The translations under genes were made by a program, and so were the position numbers. Below the pieces are notes generated by a model. It worked only from the letters and a program-made list of their open reading frames with translations, was not told the origin of the DNA and made no database searches. A stretch of DNA of 64,000 nucleotides from the NCBI RefSeq assembly GCF_000741175.1, contig NZ_JGYS01000001.1, positions 248,001 to 312,000 on the forward strand, read 5' to 3'. Below are positions 1 through 12,212 of this stretch, one piece after another (positions within the stretch are counted from its first letter, which is position 1; each line of letters begins with the position of its first letter). Source of the DNA: Bifidobacterium callitrichos DSM 23973. GTDB lineage: Bacteria > Actinomycetota > Actinomycetes > Actinomycetales > Bifidobacteriaceae.

Positions 1-676
1 CCAGCACCAGAGGGAAATCGACGTCGGCGTTACGGTTCGGCAGCGCCGGACGATCCGGCAGCGGGGAGGCGTCCTCGTCCTCGGCGGCATCGTCCCGGGA
101 CTGCGAGTCGTCCGCCGTCTCGTTCCTCCATGGCTTCATGCCCAGTGAGGCTGCGATCGCCGCGGGAATGCCGCGAAGATCGCCGGCGACGCCGATGCCG
201 GTCATCGCGTCGATGATCAGATGGGAGCGGCGCGCCAGTCGTATGGCCGCCTGCAGTCGTTCGCCGGCCTCGCCCGCGGTGAATCCGGAGGAGCATCCGG
301 GAATCTCGGCCTCGGGATCCAGTACCAGCACCTTGCCGCCGGCCTGCACGAATGCGGTGAAACCGGCGTCATGCAGCGCGCGTCCGGTAGCCACCGCGGT
401 CACCTGGGCGCCCTCGTCGGCCAGTGCGGCCGCCGCGAACAGGCCGTCGCCGCCGTTGTCGCCGGAGCCCGCCAGCAGCGTGACCGCCGCGTCCTCGATG
501 TCGACGTCCGCGTCGTCGAGCATGCGCGCGGCCACATGTGCGGCGGCGTTGGCGGCCATGCGCATCAGCGGCACGCCGTCGTCGAGCAGAGGTCGTTCCA
601 TGTCGCGCACGTCGGCGGTGGCATACGCGTTGTGCAGCAGGGTGTCGCGGCGTTCCGAATCGTTGCGGGTGTCCAT
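1..676 (-). CDS. nnrE: NAD(P)H-hydrate epimerase (YjeF_N domain), 3' part beyond the window
   Basis: Metabolite-repair enzyme that epimerises damaged (hydrated) NAD(P)H; in many bacteria it is fused to the ADP/ATP-dependent dehydratase NnrD, and such a C-terminal half would lie outside the window. Translation from the ATG at 674-676 gives about 225 residues before the edge. It contains the YjeF_N nucleotide-binding signature 'LLAGSGDNGGDG' at about residues 68-79 and 'IIDAMTGIGVAGDLRG' near residue 155, which is the family's second conserved block. An AAGGAGG Shine-Dalgarno lies 6-7 nt upstream of this ATG and fixes the start. The frame is open to base 1, so the gene is incomplete. The segment near residues 180-210 is rich in Asp, Ser and Arg and may be a linker. 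Identity is clear for the N-domain; whether a dehydratase half follows is inference. Confidence 0.85.
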   Translation of the reverse strand, partial: MDTRNDSERRDTLLHNAYATADVRDMERPLLDDGVPLMRMAANAAAHVAARMLDDADVDIEDAAVTLLAGSGDNGGDGLFAAAALADEGAQVTAVATGRALHDAGFTAFVQAGGKVLVLDPEAEIPGCSSGFTAGEAGERLQAAIRLARRSHLIIDAMTGIGVAGDLRGIPAAIAASLGMKPWRNETADDSQSRDDAAEDEDASPLPDRPALPNRNADVDFPLVL

Positions 677-888
677 GTGTGGCCTCCTTGACCATTCGAT
701 CCTTCGGGTCCAGTTTAGTCCGCATGGGGGCGGCGGGGTTCTCGCGTGTAGGGTGACGTGGTGTTGTTCTCGCCTTGCCGTTATAGTGGTTAGTCGGCAA
801 AACGCCGGATACGGCGGTATGCGTGAGAACGACAACGGGCGCGATGGTTATTCGCGATGGTGATTCCAAGGAAAGCGGCAGGTGGGGT

Positions 889-2490
889 ATGGCGATCGAT
901 GCACAGGGTCTGGAGATTCAGATCGGCGCGCGCACGTTGTTGCATCCCACCGACTTCCACGTCGCCAAGGGCGACAAGATCGGTCTGGTCGGCCGCAACG
1001 GCGCCGGCAAGACGACGCTGACGCGCGTGATCACCGGCGACATGCTGCCGACGTCGGGCAAGGTGCGCGTCTCCGGCAAGCTCGGCTACCTGCCGCAGGA
1101 CACGCATGCGGCCGATCCGGAGCAGACCGCGCTCGACCGCATGATGAGCGCCCGCGACATCGCGACGATCATCGACCGGCTGCGCAAGGCGGAGAAGGAG
1201 ATGACCGATCCGGATCCGGATGTCATGTCCAAGGCGATGAACCGCTATGACAAGGCCATGCAGGACTTCGAGAAGGCCGGCGGCTACGCGGCCCAGTCGG
1301 AGGCGGTCACCATGGCCGCGTCGCTGGGACTTCCCCAGGGCGTCATGGAGCAGAAGCTCGGCACCCTCTCCGGTGGTCAGCGCCGTCGTATCGAGCTGGC
1401 GCGCATCCTCTACTCGGATGCCGATACGCTGATCCTCGACGAGCCCACCAACCATCTGGACGCCGATTCGATCGAATGGCTTCGCGGATACCTCAAAAAG
1501 TACGAGGGCGGATTCCTCGTCATCTCCCACTCGACCGAGCTGCTCGACGAGGTCGTCAACAAGGTGTGGCATCTCGACGCGCAGACCGGCAGCATCGACA
1601 TGTATTCGCTCGGCTGGAAGGCGTACCTGCATCAGCGCGTCGTCGACGAGGAGCGTCGCCGCCGTGAGCGCGAGGTCGCCGAGAAGAAGGCCGAACGCCT
1701 CATGAAGCAGGGCATCCGCCTGCACGCCAAGGCCACGAAGGCCGTCGCCGCGCAGAACATGATGCGCCGCGCCGAGAAGCTGCTCGAGAACACCTCCGAG
1801 GCGCAGAAGGCCGAGAAGGTCGCCGACATCCGCTTCCCCGAACCCGCCCCCTGCGGCAGGACGCCGATCATGGCCAAGGACATCTCCAAGGCGTACGGGT
1901 CGAACATCGTGTTCGCCGGCGTCAATCTCGCCATCGACAAGGGTTCGCGCGTCGTCATCCTCGGTTACAACGGCGCCGGCAAGACCACCACGCTGCGTCT
2001 TCTGGCGCACATCGAACAGCCGGACACCGGTTCGGTGGAGTACGGCCACGGCTGCAAGATCGGCTATTTCGCGCAGGAGCACGACACGCTCGACCTGGAC
2101 GCCACCGTGTTGGAGAACCTCACGCACGTGGCCCCCGATCTCAACGACACGCAGGCCCGCTCCATCCTCGGCTCGTTCCTGTTCTCCGGCGACGATGCGT
2201 TGAAGCCCGCGCGCGTGCTCTCCGGCGGCGAGAAGACCAGGCTCGCCCTGGCCACGCTTGTCACCTCCCGCGCCAACGTGCTGCTGCTCGACGAGCCGAC
2301 CAACAACCTCGACCCGGCCTCGCGCGACGAGATCCTCAAGGCGATCGCCAAGTACGAGGGCGCGATCGTGCTGGTCACCCACGATGAGGGCGCCGTCGAG
2401 GCGCTGAACCCCGAACGCGTGCTGCTCATGCCCGACGGCGACGAGGATCTGTGGAACGACTCCTACCTCGAACTGGTGGCCGAGGAGTAA
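889..2490 (+). CDS. ABC-F family ATPase (duplicated ATP-binding protein)
   Basis: A 533-residue soluble protein with two ABC ATPase domains and no membrane segment, the layout of ABC-F proteins, which act on ribosomes rather than as transporters. Domain 1 has Walker A 'GRNGAGKTTL' near residue 42, signature 'LSGGQRRR' and Walker B 'LILDEPTNHLD'. Domain 2 has 'GYNGAGKTTT', 'LSGGEKTR' and 'LLLDEPTNNLD'. Between them lies a charged Arg/Lys/Glu-rich helical linker (about residues 245-315), the region that reaches into the ribosome in this family. The ATG at 889 follows AGGTGGGG; an upstream in-frame ATG at 823 is possible but its extra 22 residues do not look like the family. Which ABC-F subgroup it belongs to, and whether it has any antibiotic-protection role, cannot be told. 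It is read away from nnrE. Confidence 0.88.
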   Translation: MAIDAQGLEIQIGARTLLHPTDFHVAKGDKIGLVGRNGAGKTTLTRVITGDMLPTSGKVRVSGKLGYLPQDTHAADPEQTALDRMMSARDIATIIDRLRKAEKEMTDPDPDVMSKAMNRYDKAMQDFEKAGGYAAQSEAVTMAASLGLPQGVMEQKLGTLSGGQRRRIELARILYSDADTLILDEPTNHLDADSIEWLRGYLKKYEGGFLVISHSTELLDEVVNKVWHLDAQTGSIDMYSLGWKAYLHQRVVDEERRRREREVAEKKAERLMKQGIRLHAKATKAVAAQNMMRRAEKLLENTSEAQKAEKVADIRFPEPAPCGRTPIMAKDISKAYGSNIVFAGVNLAIDKGSRVVILGYNGAGKTTTLRLLAHIEQPDTGSVEYGHGCKIGYFAQEHDTLDLDATVLENLTHVAPDLNDTQARSILGSFLFSGDDALKPARVLSGGEKTRLALATLVTSRANVLLLDEPTNNLDPASRDEILKAIAKYEGAIVLVTHDEGAVEALNPERVLLMPDGDEDLWNDSYLELVAEE

Positions 2491-2529
2491 CGGGTAACGA
2501 CCGGGCAGCCGCCGGGGGCGGCCGTTGAT

Positions 2530-3405
2530 TCAGTCGAAGAAGCCGCTCGGACGGTTCCCGTTCCGATGCGGGGTGCGATGCGCGTACGTGAACACCTCCG
2601 ATTCGCTCGGCTCGGGCTGACGCATCCAGGCGAGATCGCCGGCGACCAGCGGATCCTGCTCGTCGATGCAGGCACGCATCGCGTTGATGTCGCGCAGCAT
2701 GCCCTCCTGCTCCGCGGCGTCGTCGTAGGTGCGCTGCGCGAGCGAGCATTCGACCTTGTCAAGGTAGGAGCGCTGCCGTTGCAGACGATCATGCCTCGAC
2801 ACGTCCTCGCACAGGGCTGCATACATCCGTTCCCGTCGGAAATCGTGTTTGGCGGCGGCAGAGCGTCTGCGCTCCTCGGCCGTTCTGCGCCTGACCTCGC
2901 GGCATCTGACCATCTCCCCGGTAAGCGCGTCGAACAGGTTCGGCACACGCGTCTCCACAGGCGTGTTGACGGTGTCCTTGCTGGTCTTGAGCCGATAGTG
3001 CGCCATGTCGCTGTCCACGCGGATCGTCATGACTCCGGTGGGTGCGAACCGGGTGGAACGCTGCGCCTTCCAGATCGGCGCGTCATCGGCCATGCGCCGA
3101 TCCTCCAGCGTGCGCGTCTTGGCCTCGGTGCCATGGCGCGAACGCTCCGAAAGATGAAACGAGAGCATGTGCCCATCCTCGGTGCCCACGACGATGTGCG
3201 GCCATGACCACCTGGCCTGTTTCGCCTTGGCGAACAGTCGTGCGCATGGTTCCCGGACGGTGAACCCCCGGTCCAGCGCATGTCCGCCGATCGTCTCGAT
3301 CAACGCCGTCGATCGTCCGATCAGGTCGGCGGACACATACTGATGGTCGACGTCGCGGCCGAACAGTTCGGACCATCGGCGGATGTTTTCGTCGCTCGCA
3401 GTCAT
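2530..3405 (-). CDS. Hypothetical protein, charged C-terminal half
   Basis: I do not recognise this 291-residue protein. It begins 'MTASDENIRRWSELFGRD' at the ATG (3403-3405), which has a GAAAGGGAA ribosome site; a longer frame starts at 3504 but lacks a ribosome site. No signal peptide or membrane segment is seen. The N-terminal half reads as a compact alpha/beta region. From about residue 150 it turns strongly basic and helical, with many Arg, Lys and Glu (roughly residues 155-215), suggesting a coiled-coil or nucleic-acid-contacting tail. It stands alone: convergent with the ABC-F gene (39 nt apart) and about 180 nt downstream of the ECF operon on the same strand. Coding looks real because codon third positions are G/C-rich like its neighbours. 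Confidence 0.6.
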   Translation of the reverse strand: MTASDENIRRWSELFGRDVDHQYVSADLIGRSTALIETIGGHALDRGFTVREPCARLFAKAKQARWSWPHIVVGTEDGHMLSFHLSERSRHGTEAKTRTLEDRRMADDAPIWKAQRSTRFAPTGVMTIRVDSDMAHYRLKTSKDTVNTPVETRVPNLFDALTGEMVRCREVRRRTAEERRRSAAAKHDFRRERMYAALCEDVSRHDRLQRQRSYLDKVECSLAQRTYDDAAEQEGMLRDINAMRACIDEQDPLVAGDLAWMRQPEPSESEVFTYAHRTPHRNGNRPSGFFD

Positions 3406-3439
3406 GATGATTCCCTTTCCGTTCGAGGGTCTTGCGGCC

Positions 3440-3470
3440 GGCATGCCCGCCCCCATTGGCGGGACATGCC
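3440..3470 (-). terminator. Hairpin downstream of the ECF operon
   Basis: A GGCATGCCCGCC arm (3440-3451) pairs with GGCGGG-A-CATGCC (3458-3470), leaving a 6-nt loop and one bulge. It lies between the fused ECF ATPase gene and the hypothetical gene on the same strand. No clear U-tract follows, so an intrinsic terminator role is only likely. Confidence 0.35.
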
Positions 3471-3588
3471 AACCACCATCCCACGCCGGCGCCGATGACG
3501 GCAAATCCTCCTCGCCCGTATGTGCACAATCACGTCGACGATGTGTATAACGTGATGCGCGTCGTCATCGCGGGAATCACGTGGCGGA

Positions 3589-5196
3589 TCATCGCTGGTC
3601 GGACAGCATGACGATGCGGTCGCACCATCCGGCCGCCAGCTCCTCGTCATGGGTGACGACCAGCAGCGTGCGTCCACTGTCCGCCAGACGGCGCAGCAGC
3701 CTGCCGACCTGCTCCATATGCAGCCGGTCCAGACCGCTGGTCGGCTCGTCGAGGACGATGAGATCCTTGCCGCACATGAGCGCCGAACCGATCGCCACGC
3801 GCTGCTTCTGACCGCCGGACAGGCTCATCGGGTGACGGTCGGCGAACGCCGTCAGATCCAGCTCGTCGAGGATCGAATCGCATCGGGTCCGGGCGTCCGC
3901 GTCATCCTCGTCGAAGCCGAGCATGAGCTCCTCGCGCACCGACGCGGAGAACAGCTGATAGTTGACGTCCTGCATGACCATGAACCCCGCCCGGGTCAGT
4001 GCATGCGCGTTGGCCACACGCCCGTCGAGCTCGATCTGTCCACTCAATGGGCGCATCAGCCCCGTCAGCGTGCGCACCAGCGTCGTCTTGCCGGCCCCGT
4101 TGCGCCCCATCAGCCCGACGATCTGCCCGCGGTACAACGTCAGATCGTCGACGGCGCGTCTGAACGGCATGCTCCGGTCCTGAACGCCACGATGATCGCG
4201 TCCGTTAGCGCGTCCTGCGCCGGCAAGACCGAAACGCAGCCCCGTGCGGCGACGATCATGGCCGATGACCAGATCGCGCGTGCGCAGCAGCGGGACGCCG
4301 GACGCGCCGTCGGCGCCCCGACCTGATGCCGCCTCGGATGCGACAAGCCCGCGAACCCGCTGCCGGTACGGTTCCAGATCCAATGCGCGCAACCCCATGC
4401 CGGCCACCGTATCGGGGGAGAGCGCCAGAAACTCATCCGCCGCACACGAGCGGACGATGCGTCCGGACTTGAACACCACATACCGATCGGCCACGCCGTT
4501 GAGCCACGCAAGACGATGCTCGGCGACCAGCACCGCCACGCCATCGGCCTTCATCCTCGCGACCAGAAGCCGCATGTCGTCGATCGCCGACGAGTCAAGA
4601 TTGCTCGTTGGCTCGTCGAGCACCACCAGACGTGGCTCGAGCATGTTTGCCGCGGCCATCGCGATGCGCTGACGCTGTCCGCCGGACAGGCGCAGCACGT
4701 CACGCTCCAGCAGGTCGGCCACGCCGAAGCGCTCGGCCACCTCGGACACGCGCCGGTTGATCTCGGCCGTCTCCATGCCCATGTTCTCGCACGGAAACGC
4801 CAGCTCGTCGGTCGAATTCGCGTTGAAGTACTGCGTCTTCGGATTCTGGAACACGCTGCCCGTCAACGGCGTCAGACGGTCGATCGGCACCTGCGTCGTA
4901 TCGAGACCGCACGTCAGACACGATCCCGTGAACACGCCATGGAAGAACGAGGGGATCAACCCATTGGCCACACGGGTCAGTGTCGTCTTGCCGCAGCCGC
5001 TCCCGCCACACAGCACCACGCACTCGCCCGGGGCAAGACGCAGCGACGCATCATCCAATGCCGGAGGCGATGCGGTCTGTCGCGCGTCGGCGAACGCATC
5101 CGGCGGCACCTCGGCGGCATCGGCGGCGTCACCGGCATCGTAGCGGAACGACACCTCGCGCATGTCGAGCGCCGTTCTCGAAACGACATCGGCCAT
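3589..5196 (-). CDS. ECF transporter energising ATPase, fused double ABC domain (EcfA1-EcfA2 type)
   Basis: Cytoplasmic ATPase subunit of an energy-coupling-factor (ECF) importer, 535 residues, with the two ATPases usually made separately joined in one chain. Domain 1: Walker A 'GGSGCGKTTL' near residue 65, signature 'LSGGQRQR', Walker B 'LVVLDEPTSNLD'. Domain 2: 'GRNGAGKTTL' in the second half, 'LSGGQKQR' and 'LIVLDEPTSGLD'. The linker between them (about residues 275-340) is Arg/Gly-rich. It follows the T-subunit gene by a single base (EcfT stop at 5198-5200, this ATG at 5194-5196), so the two are translationally coupled. Together with the T and S genes upstream it forms a complete dedicated (group I-like) ECF transporter. 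Substrate is not evident from the ATPase. Confidence 0.9.
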   Translation of the reverse strand: MADVVSRTALDMREVSFRYDAGDAADAAEVPPDAFADARQTASPPALDDASLRLAPGECVVLCGGSGCGKTTLTRVANGLIPSFFHGVFTGSCLTCGLDTTQVPIDRLTPLTGSVFQNPKTQYFNANSTDELAFPCENMGMETAEINRRVSEVAERFGVADLLERDVLRLSGGQRQRIAMAAANMLEPRLVVLDEPTSNLDSSAIDDMRLLVARMKADGVAVLVAEHRLAWLNGVADRYVVFKSGRIVRSCAADEFLALSPDTVAGMGLRALDLEPYRQRVRGLVASEAASGRGADGASGVPLLRTRDLVIGHDRRRTGLRFGLAGAGRANGRDHRGVQDRSMPFRRAVDDLTLYRGQIVGLMGRNGAGKTTLVRTLTGLMRPLSGQIELDGRVANAHALTRAGFMVMQDVNYQLFSASVREELMLGFDEDDADARTRCDSILDELDLTAFADRHPMSLSGGQKQRVAIGSALMCGKDLIVLDEPTSGLDRLHMEQVGRLLRRLADSGRTLLVVTHDEELAAGWCDRIVMLSDQR

Positions 5197-5197
5197 C

Positions 5198-5884
5198 TCA
5201 GATCACCCCCGCGATATCCAGAACAAGCGGGGCCGTCGCCGCCGACATCATCACCCAATCGGCCGCGCGCATGCGGATCGCCGTACGCGACGTATGCGCG
5301 CCCTTACGCCCAAGCCCCTTCGTCAGCGCCGCCACCGACAGATCCTGCGCCACCGTCGTCGCGTTCATCAGCAACGGCACCACCACGTACTCCAGCGACT
5401 GCGCCGGATGACGGATCCACGCGAACGCGCCCGAGGCGATGCCCCGCAACGCCATCGCCTCGCGGATGCGCCGATAATCCGGCAGGATCGTCGGAAAGAA
5501 CCGGATGATCACCACGCACGGGATCACCACCGTCTCCGGCACGCGCATACGACGCATCGCGCACACGAACGCGCTCGCCGACGTGGTGGTGAACGCGTAC
5601 GCGCCCGTCATGAAGCACGGCAGCATCATCGAGACGCCAACAGCCAGCGCCGCGACGACATGCAGCTGCGGGACGCCCATCGCATCCGGGTCGAGCATGC
5701 CGAGCGCGGTGAGAGCCGCATACAGCACGGCGAATCGTGCGGCCATGCGCAGGCGTCCCGCGGCCGCCAGCGGCGTCAGGAACAGGACGACCATGACGAT
5801 CTGCGTGACGAGCCCCACGTGGAAGAACAGCATGAGGTTCGCGAGCAGCAGCAGGTAGAGTTTCGCGCGCGGGTCGAGCCCCAT
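5198..5884 (-). CDS. ecfT: ECF transporter transmembrane T component
   Basis: A 228-residue integral membrane protein beginning 'MGLDPRAKLYLLLLANL', which matches the start of CbiQ/EcfT proteins ('lDPRtKl'). About five hydrophobic segments are visible (residues ~10-60, 75-110 and a C-terminal one near 205-228). Between them is a cytosolic helical region containing 'AMALRGI' and 'AALTKGLG', corresponding to the paired coupling-helix motifs that dock on the two ATPase domains. Its ATG overlaps the TGA of the S-component gene (the bases read TGATG), and its stop is one base from the ATPase start, so S-T-A are made as one coupled operon on the minus strand. Confidence 0.88.
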   Translation of the reverse strand: MGLDPRAKLYLLLLANLMLFFHVGLVTQIVMVVLFLTPLAAAGRLRMAARFAVLYAALTALGMLDPDAMGVPQLHVVAALAVGVSMMLPCFMTGAYAFTTTSASAFVCAMRRMRVPETVVIPCVVIIRFFPTILPDYRRIREAMALRGIASGAFAWIRHPAQSLEYVVVPLLMNATTVAQDLSVAALTKGLGRKGAHTSRTAIRMRAADWVMMSAATAPLVLDIAGVI

Positions 5885-6549
5885 CAGGCGATGCCGGCCT
5901 TGACGAAGTGCTTTCTCATCAGACGCTGTCCGAACCACCCGCCGATCAGCGCGCACACGAGGATCGCGACCATCGCCAGCACGAACGTGCCCATGTTGAT
6001 GTTCGCGAACACGCCGTCGATGTACGCCGCGTCCTTGCCGCGCGCCTCGAGGCTCGCCACATACGCGTCCTTCATGAACCACAACGGCAGGATCGGGCCG
6101 GTCAGACCGTACGAGAACACGACGTAGGAGACCAGAAGCAGCACCTTGTTGCGGTATGCGCCGGCCCGTGCGATGAGATCGGCGGCCAGCGGGAAGACGA
6201 TGCTCGCGACGAACGAGAGGGCGAAATGGCCGGAGACGAACAGGAACAGGCCGATCACCAGACCCATCACCGTGATGCCGCCGAACTTGCGCAGGCGAGC
6301 GTCGAGCAGCATGAACACGGGGCCGGAGATCAGCGCCGCGATGGCGGGCAGGAAGATCGAACCGAAGCCTCCGGTGAACAGCGTGCTGACCAGCGTGGCG
6401 ATGCACACCATCACGAAATACAGTGCGGAGAACACGCCGATCGTGATGAGATCGGCGGTGGCGAGTCCCCTCTTCGCTCGAGTGTCGGGGGATTCGGCTT
6501 CGGAGGACGGGGTCGTGGGGGTGGTGACGGGGGCGTTCGGTGCGGTCAA
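5884..6549 (-). CDS. ECF transporter substrate-binding S component (MptD/Trep_Strep-like)
   Basis: Membrane-embedded substrate-capture subunit with about six hydrophobic segments ('TIGVFSALYFVMVCIATLVS', then segments near 'IFLPAIAALISGPVFMLLDA', 'VMGLVIGLFLFV' and a last one near 'FVLAMVAILVCALIGGWF'). The pattern resembles the MptD/Trep_Strep S-component family, whose substrates are mostly unassigned. I place the start at the TTG (6547-6549) because AGGAAACGGAAGA sits about 6 nt upstream; ATGs at 6588 and 6618 are in frame but have no ribosome site. The N-terminal 35 residues are Pro/Thr/Ser-rich and soluble. It overlaps ecfT by 3 bases. It is divergent from uvrA, sharing a 240-bp intergenic region that contains a LexA box. 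Confidence 0.75.
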   Translation of the reverse strand: MTAPNAPVTTPTTPSSEAESPDTRAKRGLATADLITIGVFSALYFVMVCIATLVSTLFTGGFGSIFLPAIAALISGPVFMLLDARLRKFGGITVMGLVIGLFLFVSGHFALSFVASIVFPLAADLIARAGAYRNKVLLLVSYVVFSYGLTGPILPLWFMKDAYVASLEARGKDAAYIDGVFANINMGTFVLAMVAILVCALIGGWFGQRLMRKHFVKAGIA

Positions 6550-6687
6550 GACTGTTCTTCCGTTTCCTGTGATTCCTGTACTTCGCATCGTCCGCGGCGG
6601 TTGCGGCGGACGTGCCATACTCGCCAATGTAACGGGGAAGCGGAGCAAAGGCAATACCCAATTTTCCACGATTTCCCCGACACGCCA

Positions 6688-6703
6688 TCGAACAACTGTT
6701 CGA
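6688..6703. promoter_or_regulatory. LexA (SOS) box upstream of uvrA
   Basis: TCGAACAACTGTTCGA is a perfect TCGAAC-N4-GTTCGA palindrome, the SOS box known from actinobacteria and close to the Bacillus GAAC-N4-GTTC site. It lies about 85 nt before the uvrA start. A plausible -35 TTCGAA (6699-6704) overlaps the box, with an 18-bp spacer to a -10 TATCCT (6723-6728), so bound LexA would block the promoter. A longer inverted repeat (arms 6673-6683 and 6707-6717, TTCCCCGACAC and its complement) encloses the box. Confidence 0.85.
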
Positions 6704-6786
6704 ATTGTGTCGGGGAATCGGGTATCCTTGGGGCAGGTTTGACGTATTGACACACATAGGAACAGGGACGAGGAAGGCGGGGCGCT

Positions 6787-9815
<3,029 letters not shown>

Positions 9816-9819
<4 letters not shown>

Positions 9820-12155
9820 CGAACGACATTGAACGGCATTCGCCGGAGGTGTGGCGCAGGACCGCCGACGCCCTGCTCGGCGAGCATGGGGCGAGCGCGG
9901 ACGACGTCGGTGAGGGCACGGCGCGCGTGAACCGCAACGGGGCTCCGCTGCTGGGGGACTCGCGCGACCTGTTCCGTCCCAGAACCTCGGACATCCCCGC
10001 GAAGCCGGGAGTGTACAAGTGGCGCGACGGCGAGGGGCGCGTCATCTACGTGGGCAAGGCGAAGAACCTGCGCAACAGGCTGACCAACTACTTCCAGCCG
10101 CTCTACCTCCTGCACCCGCGCACGCAGACGATGGTGCTCACCGCCCGCAGTCTCGAATGGACGGTGGTGGGCACCGAACTGGAGTCGCTCACGCTCGAAT
10201 ACACGTGGATCAAGGAGTTCGACCCGCGGTTCAACGTGCAGTTCCGCGACGACAAGACCTACCCGTATCTGGCGATCTCGGCGGGGGAGCCCGTTCCCCG
10301 CGTGTGGGTGACGCGCAGCCGCAAACGGCGCGACACCCGGTATTTCGGCCCCTACGCGAAGGTGTGGGATCTGCGGCACGGGCTCGACAGGCTGCTGCGC
10401 ACCTTCCCGGTGCGCACCTGCACGACGAACGTCTACCACAAGGCCGAGCTGACCGGGCGGCCCTGTCTGCTCGCCTCCATCGGCAAATGCTCGGCGCCCT
10501 GCGTCGGGCGCATCGCCCCGGACGAGCATCGGCGCATGTGCGAGCAGCTCATCGGCGTGATGACCGGGCGCCTCGGCAGGTCGTACATCACCCAGCTGAC
10601 GCGTGACATGAAGGCCGCGGCAGCCGACCTCGAATTCGAGAGGGCCGCGCGGCTGCGCGACGAGATCGCCATGCTCTCCACCGTCGTCGAACAGAACGCC
10701 GTCGTCTTCGACCAGGACGTGGACGCCGACGTGTTCGGCTTCGCCACCGACGAGCTCGAGGCGTCCGTGCACGCGTTCCACGTACGTGCCGGTTCGATCC
10801 GCGGAGAACGCAACTGGAGCGTCGAACGCGTCGAGGACATCGACGACGCCGATCTGATGGCCGACCTCATCGTGCAGGTCTACTCCGAACTGACCGGGGA
10901 CCAGACACGGGCCGCGGATGGGGACGCGGTTGGCGAGTCCGATGGACTCGTGCGGGAACGACGAGAAGCGGTCGGCTCCACGCAGAGCGTCACGGCGGTG
11001 GACGCGCAGGCGCGTGCGAAGGCCACCCGTGAGCGCAACGCGAGACAGGAAGTCACCGGACGCGCCGACCTGCTCGCGCCGATCGCACCCGTGCCGCGCG
11101 AGGTGATCGTGCCGGTCGAACCGTCGCGCCGCGAGGAGCTCGAGGGCTGGCTGACGACCCTGCGCGGGGGAGCGGTGTCGATCCGCGTCGCCTCGCGCGG
11201 CGACAAGCGCCAGCTCATGGACCGTGCGAACGAGAACGCCTCCCAGGCGCTTGAGCGCAGCAAGCTCAGCCGCATCTCCGACATGGGCGCGCGCACGCGG
11301 GCCATGAACGACGTGGCCGATGCGCTGGGACTCGACGAGGCGCCGCTGCGCATCGAATGCTACGACATCTCGAACACCGTCGGCGGGGCGTTCCAGGTCG
11401 CCTCGATGGTCGTGTTCGAGGACGCCGTCGCGAAGAAGTCGGAATACCGCCGCTTCGCCATCCGCGGCAGGGACGGCCGGGGTGCGCTCGACGATCTGTC
11501 CGCACTCTACGAGACGCTCACCCGCCGGTTCCGTCACGGCAACATCGCCGGCGACTCCGGCGAGAGCATCGACGCGGAACGGCGCATGACCGAGGCCGGC
11601 ATCCCGGTCGGACCGGATGCGGCGCGCGGCGACGGCGACGCGCTCGTCCAGCAGAACACGGACCGGCACCACTTCGCCTACAAGCCGAATCTCGTCGTGG
11701 TCGACGGCGGACAGCCGCAGGTCATGGCCGCCGCCAGGGCGCTGCGTGACTGCGGCGTCGACGACGTGGCCGTCTGCGGGCTCGCCAAGCGGCTCGAGGA
11801 GGTGTGGGTGCCGGACGACGACTATCCGATCATCCTCAAACGCCAGTCCGAAGGCATGTACCTGCTGCAGCGCGTGCGTGACGAATCCCATCGGTTCGCC
11901 ATCACCTACCATCGCCAGACCCGGCGCAGAGGGGCGCTGCGCAGCGCGCTCGACGACATCCCCGGAATCGGCGAAACCTATCAGAAACGTCTGCTCGCGC
12001 ACTTCGGGTCCGTGCGCGCGATGCGCACGGCGAGCGTCGAGGAGCTGGAGGCCGTCAAGGGCATCGGGCACGCCAAGGCGCAGGCCATCCATGACGCTCT
12101 GGCGAAGGAAAGCGGAAAAGTGAGGGACGCGGGAACGCAAAGCGCGGGGCGGTAG
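9816..12155 (+). CDS. uvrC: Excinuclease ABC subunit C
   Basis: Dual-incision nuclease of excision repair, 779 residues against roughly 600-650 for most family members. In order: GIY-YIG nuclease (residues ~62-145, read here as 'GVYKWRDG...[13 protein letters not shown]'), four cysteines at ~219-229, a UVR motif that contacts UvrB (~265-295), the RNase H-like 3' nuclease ('IECYDIS' with Asp517 and 'VVVDGG' with Asp630) and a C-terminal double helix-hairpin-helix (~714-765). The extra length comes from two poorly conserved charged stretches, about residues 361-425 and 575-620. The GTG start (9816-9818) overlaps the uvrA stop in GTGA. No separate promoter is needed, so the SOS box before uvrA probably controls both genes. 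Confidence 0.95.
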
Positions 12156-12212
12156 CATCCGTTCCACATAGTCCGAGTAGGATGGGGTCCAGCGAACTCC
12201 AAGGAGGCATGG

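Noticed and set aside
889-2490. ABC-F protein as an antibiotic-resistance determinant
   Set aside because: Housekeeping ABC-F proteins look the same by motif; neither context nor sequence indicates resistance.
5162-6750. Long plus-strand frames opposite the ECF genes
   Set aside because: Arg/His-rich translations typical of antisense frames in high-GC genes; the minus strand encodes clear membrane proteins and ATPases.
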